A stretch of 64,000 nucleotides of DNA. Source: Nocardia sp. NBC_00508. Its GTDB lineage: Bacteria > Actinomycetota > Actinomycetes > Mycobacteriales > Mycobacteriaceae. Below the pieces are notes generated by a model that saw only the letters and a list, made by a program, of their open reading frames with translations, had not been told where the DNA came from and searched no databases. Made by a program: the position numbers and the translations under genes. This document shows positions 26,645-38,589 of this stretch, one piece after another. The DNA lies in the NCBI RefSeq assembly GCF_036346875.1, contig NZ_CP107852.1, positions 2,728,001 to 2,792,000 on the forward strand, given 5' to 3'. The first letter of the stretch is position 1, and the number at the start of each line of letters is the position of its first letter.

Positions 26645-28747
26645 TCACTCGCCGGTCGCCTTGGCGATGATCTCCTTCGACACGTTGGCCGGAACCTCCG
26701 CGTACGAGTCGAACACCATGGAGTAGTTCGCCCGGCCCTGGGTCTTCGACCGCAGGTCACCGATGTAACCGAACATCTCCGAGAGCGGAACCAGCGCCTT
26801 GACGACACGGGCACCACTGCGTTCCTCCATGGCCTGGATCTGACCACGGCGGGAGTTCAGGTCGCCGATCACATCGCCCATGTAGTCCTCGGGCGTGGTG
26901 ACCTCGACCGCCATCAGCGGCTCGAGGATCACCGGACCGGCCTTGCGAGCCGCTTCCTTGAGCGCCTGCGCGCCGGCGATCTTGAACGCCATTTCCGACG
27001 AGTCGACGTCGTGGTAGGCGCCGTCGAGCAGCGTGACCTTCATGTTCACCAGCGGGTAGCCAGCGAGCACACCGTACTGCATGGCGTCCTGGGCACCGGC
27101 GTCCACCGAAGGGATGTACTCCTTCGGCACGCGGCCACCGGTGACCTTGTTCTCGAACTCGTAGTGCGCGCCATCCTCGCCGACGAACGGCTCGAGGGCA
27201 ATGATGACCTTCGCGAACTGGCCGGAACCACCGGTCTGCTTCTTGTGCGTGTACTCGAGCTTCTCGACCCGCTTGGTGATCGTCTCGCGGTAGGCCACCT
27301 GCGGCTTGCCGACGTTCGCCTCGACCTTGAACTCGCGCTTCATGCGGTCGACCAAGATGTCGAGGTGGAGTTCGCCCATACCGCCGATGACGGTCTGGCC
27401 GGTCTCCTGGTCCAGCTTGACCGAGAAGGTCGGGTCCTCTTCGGAGAGACGCTGGATCGCGGTGCCCAGCTTCTCCTGGTCGGACTTCGTCTTCGGCTCG
27501 ATGGAGACCTCGATGACCGGGTCCGGGAAGGTCATGGACTCCAGCACGATCTGGTTCTGCGGATCGCACAGGGTGTCACCGGTGGTGGTGTCCTTGAGGC
27601 CGATGACCGCGTAGATGTGACCCGCCGAGGCAGCGCCGACCGGGTTCTCCTTGTTGGAGTGCATCTGGAACAGCTTGCCCAGGCGCTCCTTCTTGCCCTT
27701 GGTCGAGTTGATGACCTGGGCGCCGGAGTCGACCTTGCCGGAGTACACGCGGACGTAGGTCAGCTTGCCGAAGAACGGGTGCACCGCGATCTTGAACGCC
27801 AGGCCCGCGAACGGCTCGTCGGCGCTCGGCTTGCGGGTCAGCACCTGGTCTTCCTTGCCGGGCACGTGGCCGGTGGTGGCCTCCACGTCCAACGGCGAGG
27901 GCAGGTAGTCGATGACCGCGTCCAGCATGGGCTGCACGCCCTTGTTCTTGAACGCCGAGCCACACAGCACCGGGTAGAGCTCGGAGGTCACCGTCAGCTT
28001 GCGGATGGCGCCCTTGATCTCATCGATGGTGAGCTCTTCGCCGCCGAAGAACTTCTCCAGCAGCGCATCGTCGGACTCGGCGACGGTCTCCAGCAGTTCC
28101 TGGCGGTACTGCTCGGCCCGCTCCTTCAGATCCTCCGGGATCTCGACGACCTCGTACTGCTCGCCGAGCTTGGTCTCGCCCCGCCAGACCTTGGCGTTGT
28201 TCTCGACCAGGTCGACGATGCCCTCGAAGGTGTCCTCCGCGCCGATCGGCAGCTGGATGACCAGCGGCTTGGCGCCGAGACGGTCCTTGATGGTCTGCAC
28301 GGTGAAGTAGAAGTCCGCACCGAGCTTGTCCATCTTGTTGACGAAGCAGATCCGCGGCACGTCGTACTTGTCGGCCTGACGCCACACCTGCTCGGACTGC
28401 GGCTCGACGCCTTCCTTGCCGTCGAACACCGCGACGGCGCCGTCGAGCACGCGCAGCGACCGCTCCACCTCCACGGTGAAGTCGACGTGCCCGGGGGTGT
28501 CGATGATGTTGATCTGGTTGTCTTTCCAGAAGCATGTGGTCGCCGCGGAGGTGATGGTGATACCACGCTCCTGCTCCTGCTCCATCCAGTCCATCGTGGC
28601 GGCGCCATCGTGGACCTCACCGATCTTGTAGGTGATGCCGGTGTAGAAGAGGATGCGTTCAGTTGTGGTCGTCTTGCCCGCATCGATGTGGGCCATAATG
28701 CCGATGTTGCGGACCTTGTTCAGGTCGGTGAGCACGTCCTGTGCCAC
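26645..28747 (-). CDS. fusA: Elongation factor G
   Basis: Translocase GTPase of the ribosome. 700 residues. The N-terminal GTP site is [18 protein letters not shown], followed by the switch II motif DTPGHVDFT and the NKMD motif; domains III-V end with [11 protein letters not shown]. Normal length and no missing motif. Lies between rpsG (137 bp upstream) and tuf in the str operon. Confidence 0.99.
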   Translation of the reverse strand: MAQDVLTDLNKVRNIGIMAHIDAGKTTTTERILFYTGITYKIGEVHDGAATMDWMEQEQERGITITSAATTCFWKDNQINIIDTPGHVDFTVEVERSLRVLDGAVAVFDGKEGVEPQSEQVWRQADKYDVPRICFVNKMDKLGADFYFTVQTIKDRLGAKPLVIQLPIGAEDTFEGIVDLVENNAKVWRGETKLGEQYEVVEIPEDLKERAEQYRQELLETVAESDDALLEKFFGGEELTIDEIKGAIRKLTVTSELYPVLCGSAFKNKGVQPMLDAVIDYLPSPLDVEATTGHVPGKEDQVLTRKPSADEPFAGLAFKIAVHPFFGKLTYVRVYSGKVDSGAQVINSTKGKKERLGKLFQMHSNKENPVGAASAGHIYAVIGLKDTTTGDTLCDPQNQIVLESMTFPDPVIEVSIEPKTKSDQEKLGTAIQRLSEEDPTFSVKLDQETGQTVIGGMGELHLDILVDRMKREFKVEANVGKPQVAYRETITKRVEKLEYTHKKQTGGSGQFAKVIIALEPFVGEDGAHYEFENKVTGGRVPKEYIPSVDAGAQDAMQYGVLAGYPLVNMKVTLLDGAYHDVDSSEMAFKIAGAQALKEAARKAGPVILEPLMAVEVTTPEDYMGDVIGDLNSRRGQIQAMEERSGARVVKALVPLSEMFGYIGDLRSKTQGRANYSMVFDSYAEVPANVSKEIIAKATGE

Positions 28748-28884
28748 GGAAATCTTCCCCGCTCGTAGCTAGTTGGGATTATCGGGGACGACCCTGTGGT
28801 CGTCTCTATATCAACGCCGGACGCGGCCGGTGGGTGCCGCGTTCCGGCTGTGCCTCCCGACCCAGACGACGGGCCGGGCAGACG

Positions 28885-29355
28885 TCACCAGCGGTAGTGC
28901 GCGAAGGCCCGGTTGGACTCGGCCATCTTGTGGGTGTCCTCGCGGCGCTTGACCGAGGCGCCGAGGCCGTTGCTGGCGTCGAGCAATTCGTTGGCCAGAC
29001 GCTCGACCATCGTCTTCTCCCGGCGCGCACGGGAGAAGTTGACCAGCCAGCGCAGGGCCAGGGTGTTGGCGCGGCCCGGACGGACCTCGACCGGAACCTG
29101 GTAGGTGGCGCCACCGACGCGGCGGGGCTTCACCTCCAGCGACGGCTTCACGTTGTCCAGCGCGCGCTTGAGGGTGACGACCGGGTCGGTGCCGGTCTTC
29201 TCGCGCGCCTGCTCCAGCGCGCCGTAGACGATGCGCTCGGCGGTGGACTTCTTGCCGTCCAGCAGGATCTTGTTGACCAGCTGCGTAACCAGCGGCGAAC
29301 CGTAGACCGGGTCGTTGATCAGCGGACGCTTGGGTGCGGGGCCCTTGCGTGGCAT
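28885..29355 (-). CDS. rpsG: 30S ribosomal protein S7
   Basis: Assembly-initiating 16S rRNA-binding protein of the 30S head. 156 residues, [20 protein letters not shown] to NRAFAHYRW, the usual length. Starts 1 nt after the rpsL stop, so translation is coupled. Part of the str operon. Confidence 0.99.
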   Translation of the reverse strand: MPRKGPAPKRPLINDPVYGSPLVTQLVNKILLDGKKSTAERIVYGALEQAREKTGTDPVVTLKRALDNVKPSLEVKPRRVGGATYQVPVEVRPGRANTLALRWLVNFSRARREKTMVERLANELLDASNGLGASVKRREDTHKMAESNRAFAHYRW

Positions 29356-29356
29356 A

Positions 29357-29731
29357 TCAGCTCTTCTCCTTCTTCGCGCCGTAGCGGCTGCGGGCCTGCT
29401 TGCGGTTCTTCACACCCTGCGTGTCGAGCGAGCCACGGATGATCTTGTAGCGAACACCGGGAAGGTCCTTCACACGACCGCCACGGACGAGCACCATCGA
29501 GTGCTCCTGCAGGTTGTGGCCCTCGCCCGGGATGTAGGCCGTGACCTCGACCGCGCTGGTCAGGCGAACACGCGCGACCTTGCGCAGCGCGGAGTTCGGC
29601 TTCTTCGGGGTCGTGGTGTACACGCGGGTGCACACGCCACGACGCTGCGGGCTCCCCTTCAGGGCCGCGGTCTTCGTCTTGGCGACCTTGTCGCGGCGAC
29701 CCTTGCGGACCAGCTGGTTGATGGTTGGCAT
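29357..29731 (-). CDS. rpsL: 30S ribosomal protein S12
   Basis: Decoding-centre protein of the small subunit. 124 residues with the conserved loop [13 protein letters not shown] and the [10 protein letters not shown] loop. The lysines whose substitution gives streptomycin resistance (positions equivalent to 43 and 88) are unchanged, so this allele looks streptomycin-sensitive. First gene of the str operon; AAGGAAAG precedes the ATG. Confidence 0.99.
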   Translation of the reverse strand: MPTINQLVRKGRRDKVAKTKTAALKGSPQRRGVCTRVYTTTPKKPNSALRKVARVRLTSAVEVTAYIPGEGHNLQEHSMVLVRGGRVKDLPGVRYKIIRGSLDTQGVKNRKQARSRYGAKKEKS

Positions 29732-30069
29732 AGACCGGCTTTCCTTATTAGTTAACGCGGTGTCTGGACTTCATGTCTGTTGTAAGTTCGCGGCGCTCCC
29801 GGGGCCCTCGGCGGCGCATTTTCACCTCGGGCCCGTCGTTCACTCCGCTGTCATCGAGCTTTCACTCGCACGTCCGGCCACGTTTCTCGCGTCCCGAGGT
29901 CGGGCGTGTCGCGCGCGGCGCGGAGCCCGGATTCCGGGCACGCTGGATTCGTCAGCCGCTTTCGCTGGCCTACGGTCACGCACGAACTTGCCCGCTTGCT
30001 TCCGGGCACAGCGATCCACGATACCCGTGGCCGGGACACAGGGTCAAAGCGGGTCGCGAAGGCAGCGGT
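29732..30069. other. Upstream region of the str operon
   Basis: 338 bp between rpsL and the DUF3558 lipoprotein gene, no coding frame with support. It must contain the str promoter on the minus strand; I could not pick a convincing -35/-10 pair by eye. Confidence 0.5.
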
Positions 30070-30627
30070 CTACCTGGCCAGATTCAAGGTCATTTCCATG
30101 AGCTTCTTGGTGGCCTCGCAGGGATCGGGGTGGGCGGAGCCAGGCCGGTAGTTGAGCCACCAGCCGATCACGCCGTTGTCCGGAGCGCTCGCGGTCACAC
30201 CGCAGGAATCGGGATCGTTCGGACGCCGGATCAGCAGCGCGAGCGCACTCTGGACGGTGACGTTGGTGGTGGTGTAGCCGAGCTTGTTGTTCGTCTGCTT
30301 CTCGTTGCTCAGCGTGCCGTTCTCGTACCAGTTGAGCGTGGCCATGCCGTTACCGCCGGGCGCGCCGACCAGATCCCACATGCAGACCGCGCCGAAGAAC
30401 GAGTCTTGGACGTCGATGCTCTCGCCGATGGCCTTGCCGATCTGCTCCTTGGAGAGGATCTCGCATTCCCGCAGCAGCTTGTCGAGCCTGGTGTTGACCG
30501 GCTGACTGCCGCCGACCGGATGCGCCGACCCGGGAACTACTTGGCTACAGCCGCCCGCGGACAACGCGACAGCAATGGCAGCGACGGCGACCGCACTCCA
30601 ACGGCGCAGACTTCCTCCCACGTTCAT
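30070..30627 (-). CDS. DUF3558-family lipoprotein
   Basis: A 185-residue exported lipoprotein. The signal peptide has the lipobox LSAGGC. The remaining part matches DUF3558 as found in mycobacteria and Nocardia: paired cysteines in LLRECEILSKEQIGKAIGE, FGAVCMWDLVG, NDPDSCGV and HPDPCEATKKLMEM. Function unknown; members sit on the cell envelope. It starts 4 nt after the second DUF3558 gene, so the two form an operon. Confidence 0.87.
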   Translation of the reverse strand: MNVGGSLRRWSAVAVAAIAVALSAGGCSQVVPGSAHPVGGSQPVNTRLDKLLRECEILSKEQIGKAIGESIDVQDSFFGAVCMWDLVGAPGGNGMATLNWYENGTLSNEKQTNNKLGYTTTNVTVQSALALLIRRPNDPDSCGVTASAPDNGVIGWWLNYRPGSAHPDPCEATKKLMEMTLNLAR

Positions 30628-30631
30628 CCCC

Positions 30632-31159
30632 TTACCCCAACCGCTGCAAGGTCAGCTCGGCCAGGGCACGGCTCCGGTCGCAGGGGTTGCCGGTGGCCGT
30701 GGAGAAGATCCCGAGGGACGTCGACCACTCGAAGAAGTCCTCGCCGAGTTGCACCGCGAGATCGCAGATCTGCCCGCTCGGGTCCAACGCGGCAAAGCCC
30801 TCGCGCCCGCCTACCTTGATCGGGTCGGGAGCGCGACCGTTGACGGTCACCCACGCCCGCTCCCGTTCGATCGGGCTGCCGCGATAGGAAGCGAAAGTGA
30901 TGCTGGCGGAACCGACTCCGGCCGCCCGCCAATTGCAGCCGACAGCGTTCCGGAACACTCCGGAGATCTGGCCGAGCCCACCGAGGTTGCGCACCTCGTC
31001 GTCGGTCACATGCCCACACTCCCCGACGAACGGGCCCAACGCCACCACCTTCGGCGCCGGTCGCGACGGGCCGGTTTCCTCGGACTCCCCGCCCGAACCG
31101 CACGCCGCCAGCGCGAGCACCAAGGCGGTCGCGATCACGACCGCCGACTTGATCCGCAT
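30632..31159 (-). CDS. DUF3558-family lipoprotein (paralogue)
   Basis: A 175-residue lipoprotein with the signal MRIKSAVVIATALVLALAAC ending in lipobox LAAC, and the DUF3558 cysteine pattern GECGHVTDDEVRNLGGLG, NAVGCNWRA, GQICDLAV, GNPCDRSRALAEL. It is the first gene of a two-gene operon with its paralogue, so the pair probably arose by tandem duplication or works as a pair at the envelope. Function unknown. Confidence 0.86.
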   Translation of the reverse strand: MRIKSAVVIATALVLALAACGSGGESEETGPSRPAPKVVALGPFVGECGHVTDDEVRNLGGLGQISGVFRNAVGCNWRAAGVGSASITFASYRGSPIERERAWVTVNGRAPDPIKVGGREGFAALDPSGQICDLAVQLGEDFFEWSTSLGIFSTATGNPCDRSRALAELTLQRLG

Positions 31160-31274
31160 GGGAAGAACTCTACCGATTACGCGACCGGGGGACCGTCCGA
31201 CGAACCCGGGCCCGCCCCTGCTCCGATCGCCGCACCGACCGTTCCGCGAGCGGATCGTCGACCGCCGGGATTGC

Positions 31275-33237
<1,963 letters not shown>

Positions 33238-33255
33238 CCGAGCCCCGCGTACCCC

Positions 33256-34368
33256 TCAGGGACGCAGGTCGGCGTGCGCGGCGAGAACTTCCACGCTCCC
33301 CTGTTTACCCGCCTCCAAGAAGGCGAGCAGAGCGTGCGCCTCGGCCTCGACGGCCACGCGCTCGGCCTTCGTCCACGACCTGGTCGGACTGATGCGCAGA
33401 CGGGCCGTCTCGGCGTTCGCGAAGACCTTGTACAGCCCCGCGAGAAACCCGTCGACCAGGATCGGAGACACCTGCGCGGCGAAGGCGCGCAGCGGAGGAG
33501 CCGCGCCGTCCGGCACGATCCTGGTCCGATCCTGGTGCGAGAGCAGTGCGTTGTCATACCAACCGAGCAACCGGACCGGAGCGGGGTGGTCCGGGTCGGC
33601 CAGTTCGCCGTCGGCCACGTCGTAGAGCGTGCGGCCGCGCTCGTCGGTGTAGGTGCGCACTCGATCGCCGAGTTGTTCGACCGCGTGCTTCATGCCGAGC
33701 AACTTCGACCAGGTTTGCATGTCCATGGTGCTGGCCGGGCCGAAGGCGCGCAGATAGCGATAGAGCAGTTCCGCCAGCGGGTACGTCGGGTCCAGCGGAG
33801 CACCCAACCACGGTTCGACCCGCGACCAGATCGGCCTGCTGCTGTCCTTCCATTTCCCGCGCGGCGGAGTCTGTAACACCGGCAGCTGATACAGCCAGGT
33901 CTGCAGCACCGCCCCTGCGTCGCGGTCCGGGTACAATTCGGCGGCACGGGCGCGCAGGTCCGCCGCGGACATCGGCTCGTCGCCGAGCGCCGCCTCGCCG
34001 TGCTTGCGCACCTCGTCCGGATCCAGGCCGACCATGGCGCCGTAGTTGAAACCCTTACGGAAGGGCACTTTTTCGAGTTCGGGCTGCACGTGCGGCGCGA
34101 TCCGCAGCGCGTCGGCGGGAGTGACCAGGTGAATCGTGCCGCGCATCAGGGTGATGCGGACCAGGGAGCGATCCTCCAGCGCGTCCGACACCGTCATCGG
34201 ATCGAAATCCGCGAGGCGACTCCACAATCCGACGAACGGCGGCGGCGAATCCTGAGCCTGCAGCCCGACGAGATGGTCACACATCTCCTGCGCGGTCAGG
34301 CGCGAGCGCTCCAGCAGATGCTGGCGGGACAGCAGGGTCCGGTTCAGTACCCGGTTGGACAGCTTCAT
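33256..34368 (-). CDS. AlkZ-like winged-helix protein (candidate DNA glycosylase)
   Basis: A 370-residue member of the winged-helix HTH_42 family that includes AlkZ/YcaQ, glycosylases that unhook interstrand DNA crosslinks. The key Q-x-Q catalytic motif is present at Q37-A38-Q39 (HLVGLQAQDSPPP). Typical blocks RLADFDPMTVSDALEDRSLV, RGTIHLVTPADALRIAP and LLGWYDNALLSHQDRTRI follow. Full-length. Members also occur near antibiotic clusters as self-resistance genes; here the neighbours do not suggest a cluster. Starts 22 bp after the quinone oxidoreductase gene and could be co-transcribed with it. Confidence 0.82.
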   Translation of the reverse strand: MKLSNRVLNRTLLSRQHLLERSRLTAQEMCDHLVGLQAQDSPPPFVGLWSRLADFDPMTVSDALEDRSLVRITLMRGTIHLVTPADALRIAPHVQPELEKVPFRKGFNYGAMVGLDPDEVRKHGEAALGDEPMSAADLRARAAELYPDRDAGAVLQTWLYQLPVLQTPPRGKWKDSSRPIWSRVEPWLGAPLDPTYPLAELLYRYLRAFGPASTMDMQTWSKLLGMKHAVEQLGDRVRTYTDERGRTLYDVADGELADPDHPAPVRLLGWYDNALLSHQDRTRIVPDGAAPPLRAFAAQVSPILVDGFLAGLYKVFANAETARLRISPTRSWTKAERVAVEAEAHALLAFLEAGKQGSVEVLAAHADLRP

Positions 34369-34390
34369 GACGTGTGCGGATCCGTGCGCG

Positions 34391-35365
34391 TCAACGCAGC
34401 GTGACCACGACCTTGCCGGTGGCGGTGCGGTTGTCCAGCGAGGCGATCGCCTCGGCCGCCTTGTCCAGCGGGTAGAGCACCGTCTGCGGCGGCGCGATCT
34501 TCCCGGCGGCCAGCAGGGGTTCCACCTCGGCCCACTGCTCGGCCAGATAGCCGGGGTGCGACATCACCCACGCGCCCCACGCGGCGCCGACCACCTCGAC
34601 GTTGTTCAGCAGCAGCCGGTTGACCTTGACGGTGGGGATCTCGCCTGCGGTGAAGCCGACCACCAGCAGCCGGCCCGACGGCGCGAGCGATCGAATGCTG
34701 TCGGTGAAGCGGTCTCCGCCGACCGGGTCGAGCACGATGTCGACGCCGCGACCGCCGGTCAGCTCCTGCACCGCGGCGAGCCAGCCGTCGGTCAGCACCA
34801 CATCGGTGGCGCCGTTCGCGCGGGCCACCTCGGCCTTCGCTTCCGTGCTCACCACGGCGATCACCCGGCCCGCACCGAACGCGCCGGCCATCCGCAGCGT
34901 CGAGGTGCCGATGCCGCCCGCGGCGCCGTGCACCAGGACGGTCTCGCCTTCGGCCATCCTGCCCCGGTTTCGTAGGCAGAAGTGCACGGTCAGGTCGTTG
35001 AACAGGATGCCTGCGCCCGCCTCCAGCGAGACGCTGTCCGGCAGCCGGAACACCATCGGCACGGGCACGACGGCCGTCTCTGCCATGGCGTTGCCGAGCA
35101 GGGTCAGCGCGATCACTCTGTCGCCCACCCGCACGTGTGCATCCGCGGGGGCTTCCCGCACGATGCCCGCGACCTCGCCGCCGACGACGAAAGGCAGCTC
35201 CGGCTTCATCTGGTAGAGACCGCGCGTCATCAGCACGTCCGGGAAGGCGACACCCGCCGAGTGCACATCGATCACGACGCCGCCCGGGTAGGGCGCAGGC
35301 TCCGGGATGTCCACGATCTCGACCGCTTCCGGTCCCTCCAGCTTGCTGACCTGGGCTGCGCGCAT
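34391..35365 (-). CDS. NADPH:quinone oxidoreductase-like zinc-independent dehydrogenase
   Basis: A 324-residue MDR-superfamily enzyme. The N-terminal GroES-like domain has FPDVLMTRGLYQMKPELPFV followed by VGGEVAGIV, without the zinc-binding cysteines of alcohol dehydrogenases. The nucleotide site is VHGAAGGIGTSTLRMAGAFG. Likely reduces quinones or alpha,beta-unsaturated ketones with NADPH. Ends DNRTATGKVVVTLR, normal for the family. Substrate unknown. Confidence 0.92.
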   Translation of the reverse strand: MRAAQVSKLEGPEAVEIVDIPEPAPYPGGVVIDVHSAGVAFPDVLMTRGLYQMKPELPFVVGGEVAGIVREAPADAHVRVGDRVIALTLLGNAMAETAVVPVPMVFRLPDSVSLEAGAGILFNDLTVHFCLRNRGRMAEGETVLVHGAAGGIGTSTLRMAGAFGAGRVIAVVSTEAKAEVARANGATDVVLTDGWLAAVQELTGGRGVDIVLDPVGGDRFTDSIRSLAPSGRLLVVGFTAGEIPTVKVNRLLLNNVEVVGAAWGAWVMSHPGYLAEQWAEVEPLLAAGKIAPPQTVLYPLDKAAEAIASLDNRTATGKVVVTLR

Positions 35366-35708
35366 GTGCTCACCTCTCTGTCGCGCGACGGCATGATCCG
35401 CGCCGACGCCATACCGACAACATAACGGGCGCAGCCGGATGACGTCGGTCCGCAGCCCTGCGGCGGGACGAGCGCAGGCTCGGGCGGTGCACTCGGGCCG
35501 CGCCTACCAGGGTTATTGATCGCCTCGTGATTCGCGCGCCCGCCTCCGGCCAATCGGTTTCGCCGTACTTCCTGGCGCCGAGTGCTCGCAGGCGGACTAT
35601 TGAGAAGTACAGACGGCTCGACGCGAGGGTGTGACGTACGCCCCGTAAAGTCGTCACAACAGCACCGCATGAAAAAACGCGGCACACCGTGCAGCGCGAG
35701 GAGCACAA
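35366..35708. other. Intergenic region, no gene seen
   Basis: 343 bp between divergent oxidoreductase and thioesterase genes. No coding frame with a ribosome site or family match. It should hold both promoters; no clear boxes were identified. The thioesterase ribosome site GCGAGGAGC lies at its right end. Confidence 0.5.
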
Positions 35709-36521
35709 GTGTCACTCGATCAGCCACTCGCCCCGCTTCCCCAGGAGGGCATGGGCTTTGCTTCGGCGTGGCCCGTCCGGGCTGGCGATGTGGATCCCTA
35801 CGACCGATTGCGGTTCGATGCCATCGCCCGCTACCTGCAAGATATCGCCTGGGAAAACCTGCATAAGACGTTCTTCCATCGGACCGACCCGAATTGGATC
35901 ATCCGGCGGACGGTCATCGACGTCATCCGTCCGATTCTGTGGCCGGACGAGGTGCGGTTGCTGCGGTGGTGCTCGGCGATGTCCACCCGGTGGACCAACA
36001 TGCGCGTGCGGATCACCAGCGGAAACGGTGGGCTGATCGAGACCGAGGGCTTCTGGATCAATATCAGCGAGTCCACCGGCATGCCCGCGCGGATCAGCGA
36101 CGAAGGCCTCGCCTACCTGGCCCGCACGGCCACCGAACACCGCCTGCGGTGGCGGCCGTATCTGACCGACGCCACACCGCCGGAGTCGGATACCGACATG
36201 CCGTTCCCGGTGCGCGCTACCGATATCGACCAGTACAACCATGTGAACAACGCCTGTTACTGGCAGGCGGTGGAACAATTCCTGGTCGAATATCCCAAGC
36301 TCCTCGCGGGGCCGCACCGCGCGGTGATCGAGTACGTGGCACCGGTGCTGGCCCGCCAGCACGTGACCGTGCGCAGCCGGTACGAGCCCGGCGACCGGAG
36401 CGGGCAGCCGGTGCTGCGGTTATGGTTCGTGGTCGGCGGAACCACCACCACAGTCGTCCGCATCATGCCACTGCCCGGCTCACCCGCCTCTCCGAGTCTT
36501 CAGGCCGTACAGGTCGGGTGA
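35709..36521 (+). CDS. Acyl-ACP thioesterase (double hotdog)
   Basis: A 270-residue double-hotdog thioesterase of the FatA-like kind, which releases fatty acids from acyl carrier protein. First hotdog: VRAGDVDPYDRLRFDAIARY, RRTVIDVIRPILWPDEV. Second hotdog: FPVRATDIDQYNHVNNACYW, with the asparagine and histidine of the N-x-H-x-N-N catalytic pattern. The last 14 or so residues (PASPSLQAVQVG) are encoded by the start of a dispersed repeat, so the natural C-terminus has been replaced or extended. Confidence 0.88.
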   Translation: MSLDQPLAPLPQEGMGFASAWPVRAGDVDPYDRLRFDAIARYLQDIAWENLHKTFFHRTDPNWIIRRTVIDVIRPILWPDEVRLLRWCSAMSTRWTNMRVRITSGNGGLIETEGFWINISESTGMPARISDEGLAYLARTATEHRLRWRPYLTDATPPESDTDMPFPVRATDIDQYNHVNNACYWQAVEQFLVEYPKLLAGPHRAVIEYVAPVLARQHVTVRSRYEPGDRSGQPVLRLWFVVGGTTTTVVRIMPLPGSPASPSLQAVQVG

Positions 36522-36606
36522 CGCACGGGTTGCGTTCAGGTCCTGCGTTTGGTGCCGGTCGAGTTCTGGGCGTACCCGGCGAGTTACCCATGTTCTTGCG
36601 AAATCA
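36482..36606 (+). repeat. Dispersed ~90-bp repeat, copy B (end of thioesterase gene)
   Basis: The first 87 bp match copy A near hpd (inverted). The part from 36515 to 36606 matches copy C just downstream. Its first part supplies the last codons and stop of the thioesterase gene. TCACCCG and CGGGTGA are inverted repeats inside it. Confidence 0.8.
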
Positions 36607-36631
36607 GTCGTTGCGTAACTGCTGTACCAGC

Positions 36632-36724
36632 CGGGTGACGCGGGGATCGCGTTCAGGTCGTGCGTTGGGTGCAGTGCAAGGTTCTGGGCGGACCCGACGA
36701 GTTACCGGTGTACTTACGAATCAG
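36632..36724 (+). repeat. Dispersed repeat, copy C
   Basis: Starts CGGGTGACGCGGGGATCGCG and ends ACTTACGAATCAG, matching copy B (36515-36606) along its length with scattered changes. Lies between convergent thioesterase and ferredoxin-reductase genes. No coding potential seen. Confidence 0.78.
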
Positions 36725-36795
36725 GCGGCTGGTGGAGGGGCCGCGATGCGCGGGGCCGGTCGGATCTCGGGTGATCCGACCGACCTCGGGCACTG

Positions 36796-38466
36796 TCAGC
36801 CACGGGCCGCTTTGAGAAGGTCTTCCCTGGTGGTGAACTTGACCCGTGGGCGGCCCGCGGTCTTGCCCGCGCTCTTCTCCGCTTGGTCGATCGCCTTCCA
36901 GCCCGCTCGGTCGACGAGGTCGGCTCGGCGCTGGGCCAGCAGGGACTTCAGTGCGGCACGGTCGCCCTGTGGCACACCGAGTTTGCCCGCGGTGAAGTCG
37001 GCGATGAGCAGCTCCACCGTCTCTTCGGAGTCGGTCCGGTTCGAGCCGATGACGCCGCGTGGACCGCGCTTGATCCAGCCGCTGACGAACACACCCGGCA
37101 ACGGCGTGCCGTCGTCGCCGATGACCCGGCCGTTCTCGTTGGGCACGACGCCGCGCCGCTCGTCGAACGGCAGCCCGGCGACCGGCTCGCCGCGGTAGCC
37201 GATGGATCGCAGCACCATCGTGGCGTCGATGGTCTCGGTGCGGTCGCTCGGCCTGGCCACCAGCTGGCCGTCCACGTCCACCAGCTCGTTGCGCACGAAC
37301 TCGACCGACTCGACCCGCTCGGTGCCGGTCAGAGCGGTAGGCGAGACCAGGTAGCGGAACACGATGCGCTTGTTGCCCTCCGCGCGGCGACCGGCCGCGT
37401 ATTCCTTGGCGAGGGTGTACTTCAAGCCCAGCGAAGGCTCTACTTCCGGGTCGTCCAGGATGGTCTGGCTGGCCTCGTCCAGTTCCAGGTCGGCTTCGTC
37501 GACGACCACGTCCACGCCCTTCAGGTGAGCGAGGGCGAGGAACTCCGGCGAGGTGTAGGCCGCCTGCAGCGGCCCGCGCCTGCCGAGCACGACGACCTCG
37601 CGAATATTGCTCTGCCGCAGGGCATCCAGCGCGTAGTCCGCGATATCGGTCTTGGCGAGTTCGTCGGGGTCGACCGTCAGCACGCGGGCCACGTCCAACG
37701 CTACGTTGCCGTTGCCGACGATCACGGCTCGCTCGCCGGACAGGTCGAAGGTCCGGTCGGCGTAGTCGGGGTGGCCGTTGTACCAGGCGACGAATTCGGT
37801 GGCGGAGTGGCTGCCGGGCAGGTCCTCGCCGAGGATGCCCATCCGGCGGTCCGTGGATGCGCCGACCGCGTAGATCACGGCATGGTGATGGCCGAGCAGC
37901 TCCTCGTGCGAGATGTGCGTACCTACTTCGACGTTGAGGTAGTACTGCAACGTCTCGCGGCGGAACGCGGACTCGAACATGTTCGACACCGTCTTCGTGC
38001 CGGGGTGGTCGGGAGCGACGCCCGCCCGGACCAGGCCCCACGGGGTCGGCAGCCGGTCGAACATCTCGATTTCGACATCGGCCCTGCGCAGCAGTTCGTC
38101 GGCCGCATAGCAGGCCGCGGGCCCGGCGCCGACGATGGCGACGCGTAGGGTGCCCAGTTCCTTGGGTGGACGCCCGGGACTGATGATCGGATCGAAGTTG
38201 GATTCCAATGGATGCCGTTGGAAATAGGCCGCATTGATATCCCGGAATCGCTCCAGCGAGGCGGTCAGATCGTCCTCGGGGAAGATGGCATCCACCGGGC
38301 ACGCGTCGACACAGGCGCCGCAGTCGATACAGGTGTCGGGGTCGATGTAGAGCATCTCGGTCGTCGCGAACTCCGGCTGGTCCGGCGTGGGACGGATGCA
38401 GTCGACCGGGCACTCGGAAACGCAGCTGGCGTCGTTGCAACAACGCTGCGTGATTACGTAGGCCAT
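36796..38466 (-). CDS. Ferredoxin-ferredoxin/NADP reductase fusion (FprB-like)
   Basis: A 556-residue fusion. The N-terminal ferredoxin domain binds two iron-sulfur clusters through CVSECPVDC and CIDCGACVDACPVDAI; it is followed by an NADPH-ferredoxin reductase with FAD motif VAIVGAGPAACYAADELLRR and NADPH motif VIVGNGNVALDVARVL. It resembles mycobacterial FprB and probably supplies electrons to P450s or other redox enzymes. The start at 38466 gives MAYVITQRCC, the family N-terminus, with GAGG about 11 nt before. Ends KFTTREDLLKAARG. Full-length. Confidence 0.94.
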   Translation of the reverse strand: MAYVITQRCCNDASCVSECPVDCIRPTPDQPEFATTEMLYIDPDTCIDCGACVDACPVDAIFPEDDLTASLERFRDINAAYFQRHPLESNFDPIISPGRPPKELGTLRVAIVGAGPAACYAADELLRRADVEIEMFDRLPTPWGLVRAGVAPDHPGTKTVSNMFESAFRRETLQYYLNVEVGTHISHEELLGHHHAVIYAVGASTDRRMGILGEDLPGSHSATEFVAWYNGHPDYADRTFDLSGERAVIVGNGNVALDVARVLTVDPDELAKTDIADYALDALRQSNIREVVVLGRRGPLQAAYTSPEFLALAHLKGVDVVVDEADLELDEASQTILDDPEVEPSLGLKYTLAKEYAAGRRAEGNKRIVFRYLVSPTALTGTERVESVEFVRNELVDVDGQLVARPSDRTETIDATMVLRSIGYRGEPVAGLPFDERRGVVPNENGRVIGDDGTPLPGVFVSGWIKRGPRGVIGSNRTDSEETVELLIADFTAGKLGVPQGDRAALKSLLAQRRADLVDRAGWKAIDQAEKSAGKTAGRPRVKFTTREDLLKAARG

Positions 38467-38589
38467 ATTGTGCTGATCCTCGAAGATGTACGTGGACTGT
38501 GGCCACCCCGGGGGGTGTGATGTGATGCCGCTTTCAGTTTGCCTCGAGTGTGTTCGAGACCTCTCGCCCGGAGGGCTTACGGTATCCCC

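Noticed and set aside
26624..28768. 714-codon plus-strand frame opposite fusA
   Set aside because: Antisense shadow of fusA; composition typical of reversed codons.
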